DNA of 64,000 bases from an uncultured Alphaproteobacteria bacterium (GTDB lineage Bacteria; Pseudomonadota; Alphaproteobacteria; HIMB59): positions 1-64,000 of the forward strand of contig CACNLH010000006.1 of NCBI GenBank assembly GCA_902621205.1. The letters run 5' to 3'. The notes under the pieces are model-generated. The model did not search any database. It had not been told where the DNA came from and saw only the letters and a program-made list of their open reading frames with translations. The translations under genes and the position numbers were made by a program. This document shows, piece by piece, positions 43,904 through 54,894 of this stretch; the first letter of the stretch is position 1; each line of letters opens with the position of its first letter.

Positions 43904-44918
43904 AGATAAATCAAAAGACGGATTTGAAAGAGTTGTTTATGCTGAGGAGGATAAATTTAATTTTTACTCAGTAATTGCTATTCATAATACTAAAAGAGGC
44001 CCTGCCTTGGGTGGATGTAGATATTTTAATTATCAGGATTTTAATAAGCAAGAAGAAGATGTTTTAAAATTAGCTGAAGCAATGACATATAAGAATTCTT
44101 TGGCTGAACTTCCCTTTGGTGGTGGGAAAGCTACTATTCATTCTAAAATAAATAAAAAAGATGCATATAGTTTATTTGGAGAAGTTTTAAACAAACTTAA
44201 TGGTACTTATATAACAGCTGGAGATATGGGAACGGTCGATGAGGACTTAAGAGGATTTAGAGAATACTCAGATCATGTTTGTAACCCTATAGGTTCTGAC
44301 TCCGGATTAAGTACCGCATTAGGTGTTTATTACTCAATGTTAGGATGTGTCGAATTTAAATTCGGACAAGACTCATTAGTAAATAAAAATATATTTATCA
44401 AAGGATATGGTAAGACTGGATCTAGAATTGCTTCTTTGTGTAAAAAAGACGGTGCAAATATTGAAATTTCTGACTTAGAGCATAAAAAAGATTTGATTGA
44501 GAAAGATGGTTATAAATTTTGTAGTCAACTCCAAGATACATCCTTTGAAAAAATTGATATTTACTCTCCTTGTGCAGGAGGAGGTGATTTGAATACGGAG
44601 TTTTTAAATTTTGCAAATAATAAAATATTAATGATTACTGGATCTGCAAATAATCAACTTGATAATATTGATATAGAAGAAGAATTATATAACAAAGGTA
44701 TATTATATTGTCCTGATTATTGTGCCAACGCTGGTGGTGTAATTATATTAGGTTCAAGAATTAGTATTAAAGAAGATCTCGAACCAGATGATAAAATTGT
44801 AGATGACCTTCTAAAAAAAATAAAATCACGTACAAAATTTATCTTAGAAAAATCCCAAAAAGATTTGATTTTAGCATCCAATATTGCAAGTGAAATGGCT
44901 TTAGATGGATTAAAATAA
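43887..44918 (+). CDS. Leucine/branched-chain amino acid dehydrogenase
   Basis: The 343-aa protein belongs to the Glu/Leu/Phe/Val dehydrogenases. GPALGGCRYFNY precedes AEAMTYKNSLAELPFGGGKAT with the catalytic lysine, AGDMGTVDEDL holds the catalytic Asp and GYGKTGSRIASL is the NAD loop. Length and GGCR block fit leucine dehydrogenase rather than glutamate dehydrogenase. It would deaminate branched-chain amino acids to keto acids. Overlaps mutT by 17 nt. Confidence 0.86.
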   Translation: MTLNIKDKSKDGFERVVYAEEDKFNFYSVIAIHNTKRGPALGGCRYFNYQDFNKQEEDVLKLAEAMTYKNSLAELPFGGGKATIHSKINKKDAYSLFGEVLNKLNGTYITAGDMGTVDEDLRGFREYSDHVCNPIGSDSGLSTALGVYYSMLGCVEFKFGQDSLVNKNIFIKGYGKTGSRIASLCKKDGANIEISDLEHKKDLIEKDGYKFCSQLQDTSFEKIDIYSPCAGGGDLNTEFLNFANNKILMITGSANNQLDNIDIEEELYNKGILYCPDYCANAGGVIILGSRISIKEDLEPDDKIVDDLLKKIKSRTKFILEKSQKDLILASNIASEMALDGLK

Positions 44919-44919
44919 A

Positions 44920-45276
44920 ATGAATTTCTTTCAAATTTATACTCACCCTCAGCAAAAGGAGAGGTTACTATTTTTAGGATACTGGATTGGGTCACTAATT
45001 ATTTGGTCCTTTGCAATGAATGTAAGTTTAGTAATTGTTATCGTATTTTCTATAATTGGAAATTTCATAGTCGTAAGACCATTAGCAAAATTTTTCTTTT
45101 TACTTAAAAACTTTGTAAATAAGAGTTTTTTCAATAACTTTGATATATTTGAAGCTTATTATGCAGGTCTTGAACTTGGAAGAATAATAAGAATTTTGTT
45201 AAAATTATCTTTTTTTATAATTACTATGATTATATCAAAAATGTTTATGGAAGCTTATTTAACTTTTATAAATTAA
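44920..45276 (+). CDS. Small membrane protein, unknown function (118 aa)
   Basis: Starts 1 nt after the leucine dehydrogenase stop. Three hydrophobic spans (about residues 16-34, 36-62 and 92-115) are separated by a short basic/aromatic loop (NFVNKSFFNNFDIFEAYYAGL). Its end overlaps the convergent CDP-alcohol transferase by 11 nt. No family recognised. Confidence 0.65.
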   Translation: MNFFQIYTHPQQKERLLFLGYWIGSLIIWSFAMNVSLVIVIVFSIIGNFIVVRPLAKFFFLLKNFVNKSFFNNFDIFEAYYAGLELGRIIRILLKLSFFIITMIISKMFMEAYLTFIN

Positions 45277-45883
45277 ATTCAACGTAACAAACAATAACCC
45301 TAGAAATAAAAGTTATAAAACATAAAATCCCAAAAATAATAGATATTAAAATAAAAAAATTTGGAAATAAGAGACACAAAACCATGAAAATTATTGTTTC
45401 TGTACCTTCAACTAATCCGGATGTGTAATGAAAACTTTTTGGTAATCCCTCAATAGCATCATTTGTCTCTGAGATTTTATCTAATTGAGTTTGAATTGCA
45501 GCTTTTGCAAGAAATGTTGTACCCGTACCTATGTACAAAAAAAGTAAAATCATTGATAAAGTTGTGTAATTACTATTACTGAAACCAAATGCTAAAACAA
45601 ACCCAGAATAAATTGTGAAGTCACTGACAATATCTAAGTATCCACCCAAAGGAGTGGGGGTTGTTAGTCTGGCCATTGTTCCATCTAAGCCATCACAAAA
45701 TCTATTCAAAAATAAAAGTGCTAGTGCAGCAAAATAGAATTGAAAAAAAATTAAAATACACATAAAAAAACCTAATATGAAACCTAATATTGTCATTTGA
45801 TTAGGTTTTAAAAACTTTAAAAAAAGTTTTGCTATTATTATTAATGGCTTTTGGGTGAAATTTTGAATTTGGCGATCAAACAT
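45266..45883 (-). CDS. CDP-alcohol phosphatidyltransferase family protein
   Basis: The 205-aa membrane enzyme carries the catalytic signature split as DGTMARLTTPTPLGGYLDIV, followed by SD (DGx2AR...Gx3Dx3D), with about six spans. Family members join a CDP-lipid or CDP-alcohol to another alcohol (PgsA, PssA and others). The bound alcohol cannot be told. The N-terminal FTQKPLIIIAKLFLKFLKPNQMT is typical. It is divergent from ccdA with a 40-nt gap. Confidence 0.88.
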   Translation of the reverse strand: MFDRQIQNFTQKPLIIIAKLFLKFLKPNQMTILGFILGFFMCILIFFQFYFAALALLFLNRFCDGLDGTMARLTTPTPLGGYLDIVSDFTIYSGFVLAFGFSNSNYTTLSMILLFLYIGTGTTFLAKAAIQTQLDKISETNDAIEGLPKSFHYTSGLVEGTETIIFMVLCLLFPNFFILISIIFGILCFITFISRVIVCYVEFNL

Positions 45884-45923
45884 CTGTGTTATTGTATGGA
45901 TAGTATAATGTTACAATAATTTC

Positions 45924-46652
45924 ATGGTTCAAGATATCCCTCTAACTATAGCTTTTTTAGCTGGTATTCTCAGTTTTCTCTCACCTTGTGTTCTACCCAT
46001 AGTTCCAGGATTTATATCATATATTGTTGGCAAATCTTTTGCAGATTTACAAAATTCATCAGCGGTGAACACACTAAAGCTATTACCTCATATTCTTTTA
46101 TTTACTCTAGGTTTTTCTTTTGTCTTCATAATCATGGGTGCTTCTATTGATTTTTTAAGTGACATATTTTTTAATTTTAAAAAACAATTAAATTTCATAT
46201 CAGGATTATTAATAGTAATTTTGGGACTATATTTTATTGGAATAATTAAAATTCCTTTTTTAGATTTTGAGCGTAAGTTCCATTTACAAGGTTTTCAAAA
46301 TAATCATTTTTTTCCATTTTTAATTGGAGTTGCTTTTGCATTTGGCTGGAGTCCATGCATTGGACCAATTTTAGGATCTGTATTAGCTGTTGCTATTAAG
46401 GATAGTGTTAATGGAATTATATTATTGTCTTTTTACTCAATTGGTTTGGCGGTTCCTTTTATAATTGTCGGATTAATGATGAGTAAAATATTGATCATGA
46501 CAAGTTTTTTAAATAAATATATTCGTTATTTTCAATTTATTACTGGTATTATTTTGCTTTTAACAGGTATTTTAATCTTTAATGGCTCTATTCAATCTTT
46601 AGGATTTCAATTAAATTCAATTTTACCATCACTAGAAATGCTACTTATCTAG
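45924..46652 (+). CDS. ccdA: Cytochrome c biogenesis protein CcdA
   Basis: The 242-aa membrane protein has six spans and the paired cysteine motifs LSFLSPCVLPIVPGF and FGWSPCIGPILGS that shuttle electrons from thioredoxin to periplasmic thiol oxidoreductases. It keeps apocytochrome c cysteines reduced, and may also serve other periplasmic reductases such as the exported MsrB. The next gene begins at its last base. Confidence 0.93.
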   Translation: MVQDIPLTIAFLAGILSFLSPCVLPIVPGFISYIVGKSFADLQNSSAVNTLKLLPHILLFTLGFSFVFIIMGASIDFLSDIFFNFKKQLNFISGLLIVILGLYFIGIIKIPFLDFERKFHLQGFQNNHFFPFLIGVAFAFGWSPCIGPILGSVLAVAIKDSVNGIILLSFYSIGLAVPFIIVGLMMSKILIMTSFLNKYIRYFQFITGIILLLTGILIFNGSIQSLGFQLNSILPSLEMLLI

Positions 46653-47347
46653 TGAAATTATCAAAAAAAATATCAATTTTATTTTTAATAATATTTTTTC
46701 TAATTTTATGGATTACATATTTTTTAAATAAAGACTTTTTTCAACTTGAAACTTTTTTCTATAATTTGGACTTTATTCAAAACTTCATATCTCAGAACTA
46801 CTTATTCTCAATATTTACATTTTTAATTTTATATAGCTTTTTAATTTTGTGTAATTTTCCATTTGCTTCTTTATTATCAATGATAAATGGTTTCTTATTT
46901 GGAACATGGATAGGTGGAACCATATCTCTAATTGGTGGAACATTTGGTGCTTTTGGAATTTTTATAATAGCAAAAAATTTTTTCTCGGAATTTATTAAAA
47001 ATAAATTTTTGAATAAATACTCCTATATAGAAAATTATTTCAATAAAAACGATTTAGAGTTAATGACATTAATTCGTATTATTCCCGCAGCTCCTTTTTT
47101 CATACAAAACCTCATTTTAGCAGGTCTTGGTGCAAACAATAAAAAGTTTTTTTTTACTACTCTGTTTGGGCTAGCCCCATGGTCATTTATATATGGTAGT
47201 ATAGGTCAAGGGTTAGAAGAAATATTTATAAACAAAACAGAGTTAAGTTTTTCTTTAATAGTCCAGCCAGAATACTTAATTCCTCTTGGTTTTATGGCTT
47301 TTTTGGTAGTTATGATTATTTTATTCAAAAAAAAATTTAAAAAATAA
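46652..47347 (+). CDS. TVP38/TMEM64 (VTT/DedA-like) membrane protein
   Basis: The 231-aa protein starts with GTG inside the ccdA stop. It has the VTT domain: FASLLSMINGFLFGTWIGGTISLIGGTFGAFG and LIRIIPAAPFFIQNLILAGLGAN. Related proteins are lipid scramblases or undecaprenyl-phosphate/phospholipid carriers. Co-transcription with ccdA is likely. Confidence 0.88.
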   Translation: MKLSKKISILFLIIFFLILWITYFLNKDFFQLETFFYNLDFIQNFISQNYLFSIFTFLILYSFLILCNFPFASLLSMINGFLFGTWIGGTISLIGGTFGAFGIFIIAKNFFSEFIKNKFLNKYSYIENYFNKNDLELMTLIRIIPAAPFFIQNLILAGLGANNKKFFFTTLFGLAPWSFIYGSIGQGLEEIFINKTELSFSLIVQPEYLIPLGFMAFLVVMIILFKKKFKK

Positions 47348-47354
47348 ATATCAA

Positions 47355-49562
47355 TTAATTTATCACATTAATTAACTTTTTTTTGAACTTTTTAAACTGT
47401 CCTATCAATATAGGACTAAATCCAATTACTGATTGAAACTTTTTTTCAAATTTAATTTGATCCTCTTTCTCAATAGATATTAAAAGAGGCCCATTTGTTT
47501 GAGGATCATAAAGTATGTTTTGTAATTTATTATTATCAGATATTGAGATTTCATTTACTGAGGATGAATAATTATTTTCAAAACCTGTGCTTTTAAATTT
47601 ATTTAAAATCTCAATATTTTTATTAATAAGTATTTCTTCATTGAGTTTTATTTCAGCAGATAATCCTGAAAATTTACAAATATCTGATAAATGTGATGCT
47701 AATCCAAAACCACTTACATCTGTTGTAATTTTGCTTTTAAAACTTTTTGATATATCTGATATTTTTTTATTTCCTTTTTTCATCCATTTCATCAATTTTT
47801 GAAAATCAAAACTTGATAAAAGTTCTGAATTATTAAAATAAGCAGCTAAGAGGTATCCTGTGCCTAAAGGTTTTGAAAGGTATATCAGTTCATTCTCTTT
47901 TGCCTGGCTTTTTGTAATTTGTTTTTCATATGAGCCATTCATTGTAATTGTAATACCAGGTTCTTTTGATTGATAGCTGTGTCCTGATGCAATAATTGAA
48001 CCATCTTTTATGGCTTCTGATTTAATACCTTTCATAAAATATTCCATGAAAAAACTTTCTATAATGCCTTCAGAAAAGGGCAGGGCCTGTGAAACACTTA
48101 TAGTTTTTACAGAACCACCACTTGATAAAATATCATTTTGAGAATGCAGATAGCTAATAATTCCAAAATCAAAAGGGTTTAGTGATGTAAATAACTTTAT
48201 GTGATCTATACTTTGTAATAAAGATGAAGAATTAGTATTTATTATTGATGAGTCAGGTAAATCACTATGTGAATTATCCTCATTTAAAAAATTAACTAAG
48301 GTATTTTTTGATACTTTAGAGCCACAACCCTGGCAATACATCTTAATGTCTGTTGGCTTCTCTAATTCAAAATTTTTAAAAGACATATTTGAGTTATCAG
48401 TAAATTTAAATTTGTTAATAAACCTCTTATCAATCCACTCTTTAAGTTTCCAGCACCATCGGCCATGAAAAGATAAGAAAAAATAATTCAATAATGCTTT
48501 ATTTTTATGAGTACCAATTAAATATAACCAGTTTTTTTGTGCCTTAAATTTTATTAAAGGCATACCAGTTAATTTCGAAAAAACATTTTCTTTTAAAACT
48601 TGTCCCTGACGGACTGCCATCACACCTGATTTAGGTCTAAAATTATCTCTCACTGTACAGGCATCACCTGTAGCAAATATATTTTTATCACTAGTAGACA
48701 GAAGATTATTATCTACAACTATAAATCCATTTTTATCTTTATCTAGATTGCTCTCTAAGAGCCATGTTTCAATATTAGCACCAGAAGAAAGTAAATTTAA
48801 ATCACTATCAAATTTTTCTCCACTATTTAGGAATAAATGAGTTTCAGTTATTGAGGCAACTTCTCCTAAATGTTCTTTAATACCTAAATCTGATGAAATT
48901 TTTTTTAGGTTTTTTTTTGTTTTCTCATTTAAATTTTTTTCCTTTAAATGATTTTTTCCAAAAATATTTATTTGTAAATTATTATCATATCTTCTTAATA
49001 AGCTGAAAGCCAATTCATAAGATGCTACACCTCCACCAATAATTGAAATTCTATTTTTTTTATTACCTATAATTTGATCAATTTGACTCAAGTTATTTAC
49101 AAGTGAGCTAATGGGTTTTGCAAAAAAACATTTAGCTAATTTTTCTATTTTTATTCCTTTTGTATTTGAGATGGAACCAGTATTTATGGACAATAAATCA
49201 TAGTTAATTGATGGAAAATTTTGTAACACTACTTTTTTATAATTAGTTTCTAACTTTATTACTTTATCTTTTATAAAAGTTGCTCCTGCGTTAAAGCACA
49301 GTCTTTGAAGATCAATGCTTATTTCTTCTATGCTAAAATCTCTATGTATATACCCAGGTGTCATCCCTGAGTAAGTAGCTTCAAAATGCTCACTAATTAA
49401 AATTGTATGCAATCCTTTTATTCTACTCATGCATAATTTCTTTAAAATTTGTACATTTGCATGCCCGCCACCTATAAGCACCAATTGTTTAATAAGATTT
49501 TTTTCAAACAAAATTAATCGCCGATCTCTCAAAAAAATTGGGAAACATAAACATAATCTCAA
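47355..49562 (-). CDS. selD: Fusion of NADH-dehydrogenase-like flavoprotein and selenide, water dikinase (SelD)
   Basis: The 735-aa protein has two parts. Residues 25-380 are a pyridine-nucleotide-disulphide oxidoreductase (LVLIGGGHANVQILKKL for FAD, RISIIGGGVASYELAFSLL for NAD, NIFATGDACTV). Residues 400-735 match SelD: CQGCGSKVSK carries the essential Cys and Lys, LNPFDFGIISYLHSQNDI, TDVSGFGLASHLSDIC and YDPQTNGPLLI. SelD makes selenophosphate from selenide and ATP. The fusion occurs in other marine bacteria and cyanobacteria. The ORF start is TTG; the true start may be a later TTG near LFEKN. No selA/selB/selU is in view. Confidence 0.85.
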   Translation of the reverse strand: MRLCLCFPIFLRDRRLILFEKNLIKQLVLIGGGHANVQILKKLCMSRIKGLHTILISEHFEATYSGMTPGYIHRDFSIEEISIDLQRLCFNAGATFIKDKVIKLETNYKKVVLQNFPSINYDLLSINTGSISNTKGIKIEKLAKCFFAKPISSLVNNLSQIDQIIGNKKNRISIIGGGVASYELAFSLLRRYDNNLQINIFGKNHLKEKNLNEKTKKNLKKISSDLGIKEHLGEVASITETHLFLNSGEKFDSDLNLLSSGANIETWLLESNLDKDKNGFIVVDNNLLSTSDKNIFATGDACTVRDNFRPKSGVMAVRQGQVLKENVFSKLTGMPLIKFKAQKNWLYLIGTHKNKALLNYFFLSFHGRWCWKLKEWIDKRFINKFKFTDNSNMSFKNFELEKPTDIKMYCQGCGSKVSKNTLVNFLNEDNSHSDLPDSSIINTNSSSLLQSIDHIKLFTSLNPFDFGIISYLHSQNDILSSGGSVKTISVSQALPFSEGIIESFFMEYFMKGIKSEAIKDGSIIASGHSYQSKEPGITITMNGSYEKQITKSQAKENELIYLSKPLGTGYLLAAYFNNSELLSSFDFQKLMKWMKKGNKKISDISKSFKSKITTDVSGFGLASHLSDICKFSGLSAEIKLNEEILINKNIEILNKFKSTGFENNYSSSVNEISISDNNKLQNILYDPQTNGPLLISIEKEDQIKFEKKFQSVIGFSPILIGQFKKFKKKLINVIN

Positions 49563-49678
49563 TTGTGCTTAAATTTAAGCTATTTTGCATATTAGGATAA
49601 TCATTCAATTAAAAAGAAATTTCAATATTTTTCATAATTTTTGGCTATTTCAACTTGAAACCAGAAATTTATTAACCA

Positions 49679-49707
49679 TTTACATATATAGCTTAGCACT
49701 CTATAAA
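49679..49707 (+). promoter_or_regulatory. groESL promoter
   Basis: TTTACA (49679-49684) and TATAAA (49702-49707) are separated by exactly 17 nt, a good sigma-70-type promoter. The -10 lies inside the CIRCE spacer, so HrcA binding would block it. Confidence 0.65.
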
Positions 49708-49719
49708 AGTGAGTGCTAA
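49693..49719 (+). promoter_or_regulatory. CIRCE operator for HrcA
   Basis: TTAGCACTC - N9 - GAGTGCTAA is a perfect match to the CIRCE consensus, 31 nt before the groES start. The repressor HrcA binds it and is released on heat shock through GroEL titration. hrcA is not in the window. Confidence 0.96.
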
Positions 49720-49749
49720 ATACTAAATTTTAGATATAGAGGTACAAAA

Positions 49750-50040
49750 ATGAATTTAAAACCCTTACACGATAGAGTCTTGGTTGAGAGAGTAGAACAA
49801 GAAGATCGTACAAAAGGCGGTATCATTATTCCTGATACAGCTCAAGAAAAGCCAATGGAAGGAAAAGTCGTATCCGTAGGCGGTGGTGCTAGAAATGAAA
49901 ACGGACAAGTAGTTGCTTTAGATGTAAAAAAAGGTGACAGAATTTTGTTCGGTAAATGGTCTGGTACAGAAGTTAAAATTGATGGTAAAGAACTCTTAAT
50001 TATGAAGGAGTCAGACATCATGGGAATTATTGAGAAGTAA
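49750..50040 (+). CDS. groES: Co-chaperonin GroES
   Basis: The 96-aa protein is canonical: [20 protein letters not shown] at the start, the mobile loop [20 protein letters not shown] and the C-terminal [19 protein letters not shown]. It caps GroEL during ATP-driven protein folding. Under CIRCE control; groEL follows 18 nt downstream. Confidence 0.98.
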   Translation: MNLKPLHDRVLVERVEQEDRTKGGIIIPDTAQEKPMEGKVVSVGGGARNENGQVVALDVKKGDRILFGKWSGTEVKIDGKELLIMKESDIMGIIEK

Positions 50041-50058
50041 TCGAAAGGTATTTTATAA

Positions 50059-51717
<1,659 letters not shown>

Positions 51718-51737
51718 TATTTTCACTTACTATTCTT

Positions 51738-51768
51738 AAAAAAAGCCGCTTTATGCGGCTTTTTTTTT
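51738..51768 (+). terminator. Rho-independent terminator after groEL
   Basis: An A-run and AGCCGC pair with GCGGCT and a following T9 run (loop TTTAT). Classical strong terminator, 20 nt after the groEL stop. Confidence 0.95.
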
Positions 51769-51789
51769 AAACTAGTGTAATATTATTCT

Positions 51790-52890
51790 ATGAATTTTAT
51801 TGAAAATTTTTACTTACAAATTTTAAAAGTTTTTAGTGATGGAGTATTCGGTATAAGCTTAGGCAACATATTTATAATTTTATTATCTATAATTATATCC
51901 CTACTTATAAGAAGTGTGGTTGCCAGAGTTATTGTTAATAAATTAAAAAAACTTGTATCTAAAACTGGTAATAAAATTGATGATAAATTATTTGAAGCAC
52001 TACTACCACCTTTTAGACTTTTACCAATAGTAATTGTTTTTCTTATCATAACATTATATTTCGACATTGAGTCAACACTTGGTCTTTACTTTCAAAAAAT
52101 CAATAACACTTTATCTACAATATTTGTTTTTTGGTTAATTCATCAAGCACTAATTCCATTCACAAATTTATTTGAAAAATTAGAGAGGATTTTGACAAAA
52201 GGCCTAGTTCTTTGGATTATCAAATCTTTAAAATATTTAATTATATTTTTGGGTATTGTAGCGGTGCTTGAAGTCTGGGGAATTAAAATTGGACCTGTGA
52301 TTGCAGGTTTAGGTTTATTTGGTGTAGCCGTAGCCTTAGGTGCTCAGGATTTATTTAAGAATTTAATATCTGGTGTCATGATATTACTAGAAAAAAGATT
52401 TCAAATAGGTGATGTTATTAATGTACCAGGTCATACTGAGGGCACCGTTGAGCATATAGGGTTTAGGTCAACATTAATAAGAAAATTTGATACCACCCCG
52501 ATAACTATTCCAAATTATATTTTTGCTGAAGCACCAATATTAAATTATACAAACAGAAATTACAGAAGAATTTATTGGACTATAGGTCTTGAGTATAATT
52601 CAACTCTAGATCAAATAAAAACATTAACTGAAAGCATATCCTCTTTTCTAAAAGAAAATGAAAATTTTATGGTTGACGAGAATTACAAATCATTTGTAAG
52701 AATAGAGAAGTTCAATGATAGCTCTATAGATATATTAGTAATATGTTTCACATCCACAAAAGATTGGGATAAATATTTGAAAATCAAAGAAGAGTTAGCA
52801 ATTAAGATTAAAGAAAATGTCGAAAAAATTGGTTTAAATTTTGCATTTCCTAGTCAGTCAATTTATATTGAAAAAACTGAAAATTCTTAA
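51790..52890 (+). CDS. MscS-family mechanosensitive channel
   Basis: The 366-aa protein has about five N-terminal spans, then the pore helix and beta domain: GPVIAGLGLFGVAVALGAQDLFKNLISGVMIL (pore-lining glycine/alanine helix TM3), FQIGDVINVPGHTEGTVEHIGFRST and TIPNYIFAEAPILNYTNRNYRR. Such channels release solutes on hypo-osmotic shock, a partner to the osmolyte uptake seen at 30-33 kb. It follows the groEL terminator closely and is probably transcribed separately. Confidence 0.9.
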   Translation: MNFIENFYLQILKVFSDGVFGISLGNIFIILLSIIISLLIRSVVARVIVNKLKKLVSKTGNKIDDKLFEALLPPFRLLPIVIVFLIITLYFDIESTLGLYFQKINNTLSTIFVFWLIHQALIPFTNLFEKLERILTKGLVLWIIKSLKYLIIFLGIVAVLEVWGIKIGPVIAGLGLFGVAVALGAQDLFKNLISGVMILLEKRFQIGDVINVPGHTEGTVEHIGFRSTLIRKFDTTPITIPNYIFAEAPILNYTNRNYRRIYWTIGLEYNSTLDQIKTLTESISSFLKENENFMVDENYKSFVRIEKFNDSSIDILVICFTSTKDWDKYLKIKEELAIKIKENVEKIGLNFAFPSQSIYIEKTENS

Positions 52891-52914
52891 TTAAAAGCTT
52901 AATCTTTACTATAA

Positions 52915-53976
52915 ATGAAAAAAGTTATCCATATTTATAAAACTTATAAACCATTTACTCATGGTGGAGTTGAGACATATATTGACTCAATTTTAAACTA
53001 TCAAGGTTCTAAATTTGAACACACTCTATTGAGCATTGGTAATATTAATCATACAAATAAAAAGAAAAAAATATTTAAAACAAGTTTTGCAATTAATTCT
53101 GATGTTATATCTTTTCAACTTTTTTTTTATTTATATAAAAATGTAGATAGAAAAAATGTTATTTTGCATCTGCACACACCATGGCCATCCATGGAATTAT
53201 TTCTGAATATTGTAGGCTTTGAAAATATTGTTTTGACTTACCATTCAGATATCGTGAGGCAAAAATTATCTAACTTTTTTTATAAAAATATTAATATTAA
53301 ATTATTAAAAAAAAATAGAATAAAAAAAATAATAGTAACGAGCAACATTTATTATAAGACAAGTAAAATATTAATGCATGTTCCTAGGTCAAAAATAAAA
53401 ATTATACCAATTGGGATAGATGATTTAAGTATCCCATCTAAAAAACCTATAAGTAAAAAGTCAAAGTGCATACTATTTATTGGTTCTAATAGGTCTTATA
53501 AAGGTATAAATTTACTTGAAAGACTAATAAAAAAGGGAAATTTTAATATTATTATTATTGGTTCTAATTTAAAAAAATTTAAAAAATATAAAAATGTAAA
53601 TGTTTATGAAGATATTAATGATATTGATAAAGAAAGACTTATATCCAATGCTTATTTGCTATTAATGACTTCAATTTCTAGAAATGAAGCTTTTGGAGTA
53701 GTTCTTATTGAAGCTCTTAGATCAGGATTGCCATTAATTTCCCCAAATATTAAAAGTGGTGTAAGTTGGATAAACCAACACAATGAGACAGGGTATCAAT
53801 ATAACACTGGAAAATTTGATGATATGTTAGATAAAATTAATAAACTTATGAGAATTGATAAAAAAAATTACGATAAAATGTGCAAAAATGCTCAGACACG
53901 TTACAAAAAATATTTTAAATTAAACACAATGATGAAAAAAATTGAAAATGTTTATAGCTCAGCTTTAAATGGTTAA
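52915..53976 (+). CDS. Glycosyltransferase family 4 protein
   Basis: The 353-aa GT-B enzyme begins IYKTYKPFTHGGVETYIDSI (acceptor-side glycine loop). CILFIGSNRSYKGINLLERL starts the C-terminal domain and RNEAFGVVLIEALRSGLPLIS is the EX7E donor-site motif. It likely adds a sugar to a surface glycan or lipid; donor and acceptor are unknown. It lies alone between mscS and argF and is especially Lys/Asn/Ile-rich. Confidence 0.88.
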   Translation: MKKVIHIYKTYKPFTHGGVETYIDSILNYQGSKFEHTLLSIGNINHTNKKKKIFKTSFAINSDVISFQLFFYLYKNVDRKNVILHLHTPWPSMELFLNIVGFENIVLTYHSDIVRQKLSNFFYKNINIKLLKKNRIKKIIVTSNIYYKTSKILMHVPRSKIKIIPIGIDDLSIPSKKPISKKSKCILFIGSNRSYKGINLLERLIKKGNFNIIIIGSNLKKFKKYKNVNVYEDINDIDKERLISNAYLLLMTSISRNEAFGVVLIEALRSGLPLISPNIKSGVSWINQHNETGYQYNTGKFDDMLDKINKLMRIDKKNYDKMCKNAQTRYKKYFKLNTMMKKIENVYSSALNG

Positions 53977-54015
53977 ATTCTATCTACGATTTTAAATGTC
54001 AAGAAAAATTAACAA

Positions 54016-54894
54016 ATGAAAAATCTACTCAATATATCAGATATTAATTCTAATGATCTTATAGAAATATTTAAATATGCAGATTTATTGACTAAGAATT
54101 TTGATGACTGCTTAATTGAAAAAAACGTAGGTCTAATTTTTGAAAAAAATTCTACTAGAACAAGACTTTCCTTTCAAGTTGGAATTAATCAGTTAGGGGG
54201 AAACTTTATTGATATAAAACTTGACGACTTAAACATGCAGAGATTTGAAAGTTATGAAGATACCTTTGAAATTATGTCTTGCTATTTGGATTTTTTGGTT
54301 TTTAGAACAACTGATCACAAAAAATTGGATATAGCTAGCAAGTTCTTCAAAAAGCCAATTATTAATGCTCTTTCTGACTTATCTCATCCATGTCAGGCGA
54401 TTTCAGATCTTTACACATTAAAAGAGCATTTTGGTCGCCTAGATAATTTTAATATAGTCTGGATGGGAGACATGAATAATGTACTTCTAAGTCTTGCTGA
54501 AGTCATGAATTTTACAGATAATTCAAAAATTGATGTTTTTACTGATGAAAAAATATATGAGAGCTCTATTCAAAAATTCAAAAAATTAAATAATGTAAAT
54601 TATCACTTCGAAAAAAAAGAACACATATTAAAAGAAGCAGACTCTTTAATGACAGATGTGTTTAACTCAATGAATGACAAAGACAATAAAGAGGAAATAC
54701 TAAGTAAATTTCAAGTAAATGAGCAACTAATGTCTAATACAAACGATAAAACAGTGTTTATGCACTGTTTACCTGCAAAAATAGGATCAGAGGTAACGAA
54801 TGAAGTAATAAAGGGCCCGAAATCAATAGTGCTTAAACAAGCAGAAAATAGACTTATTGCACAAAGAGGCATTCTAAAATGGCTAAATACCTAA
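54016..54894 (+). CDS. argF: Ornithine carbamoyltransferase
   Basis: The 292-aa protein has the carbamoyl-phosphate loop KNSTRTRLSFQ, the HPCQAISDLYTL block and the ornithine/catalytic loop VFMHCLPAKIG, all OTC signatures. NFIDIKLDDLNMQRFESYEDT fits the 80s loop. It makes citrulline from ornithine for arginine synthesis. The usual TDVWxSMG reads TDVFNSMND, and the protein is a little shorter than the 305-330 typical of OTC. The next gene overlaps its end by 16 nt. Confidence 0.9.
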   Translation: MKNLLNISDINSNDLIEIFKYADLLTKNFDDCLIEKNVGLIFEKNSTRTRLSFQVGINQLGGNFIDIKLDDLNMQRFESYEDTFEIMSCYLDFLVFRTTDHKKLDIASKFFKKPIINALSDLSHPCQAISDLYTLKEHFGRLDNFNIVWMGDMNNVLLSLAEVMNFTDNSKIDVFTDEKIYESSIQKFKKLNNVNYHFEKKEHILKEADSLMTDVFNSMNDKDNKEEILSKFQVNEQLMSNTNDKTVFMHCLPAKIGSEVTNEVIKGPKSIVLKQAENRLIAQRGILKWLNT

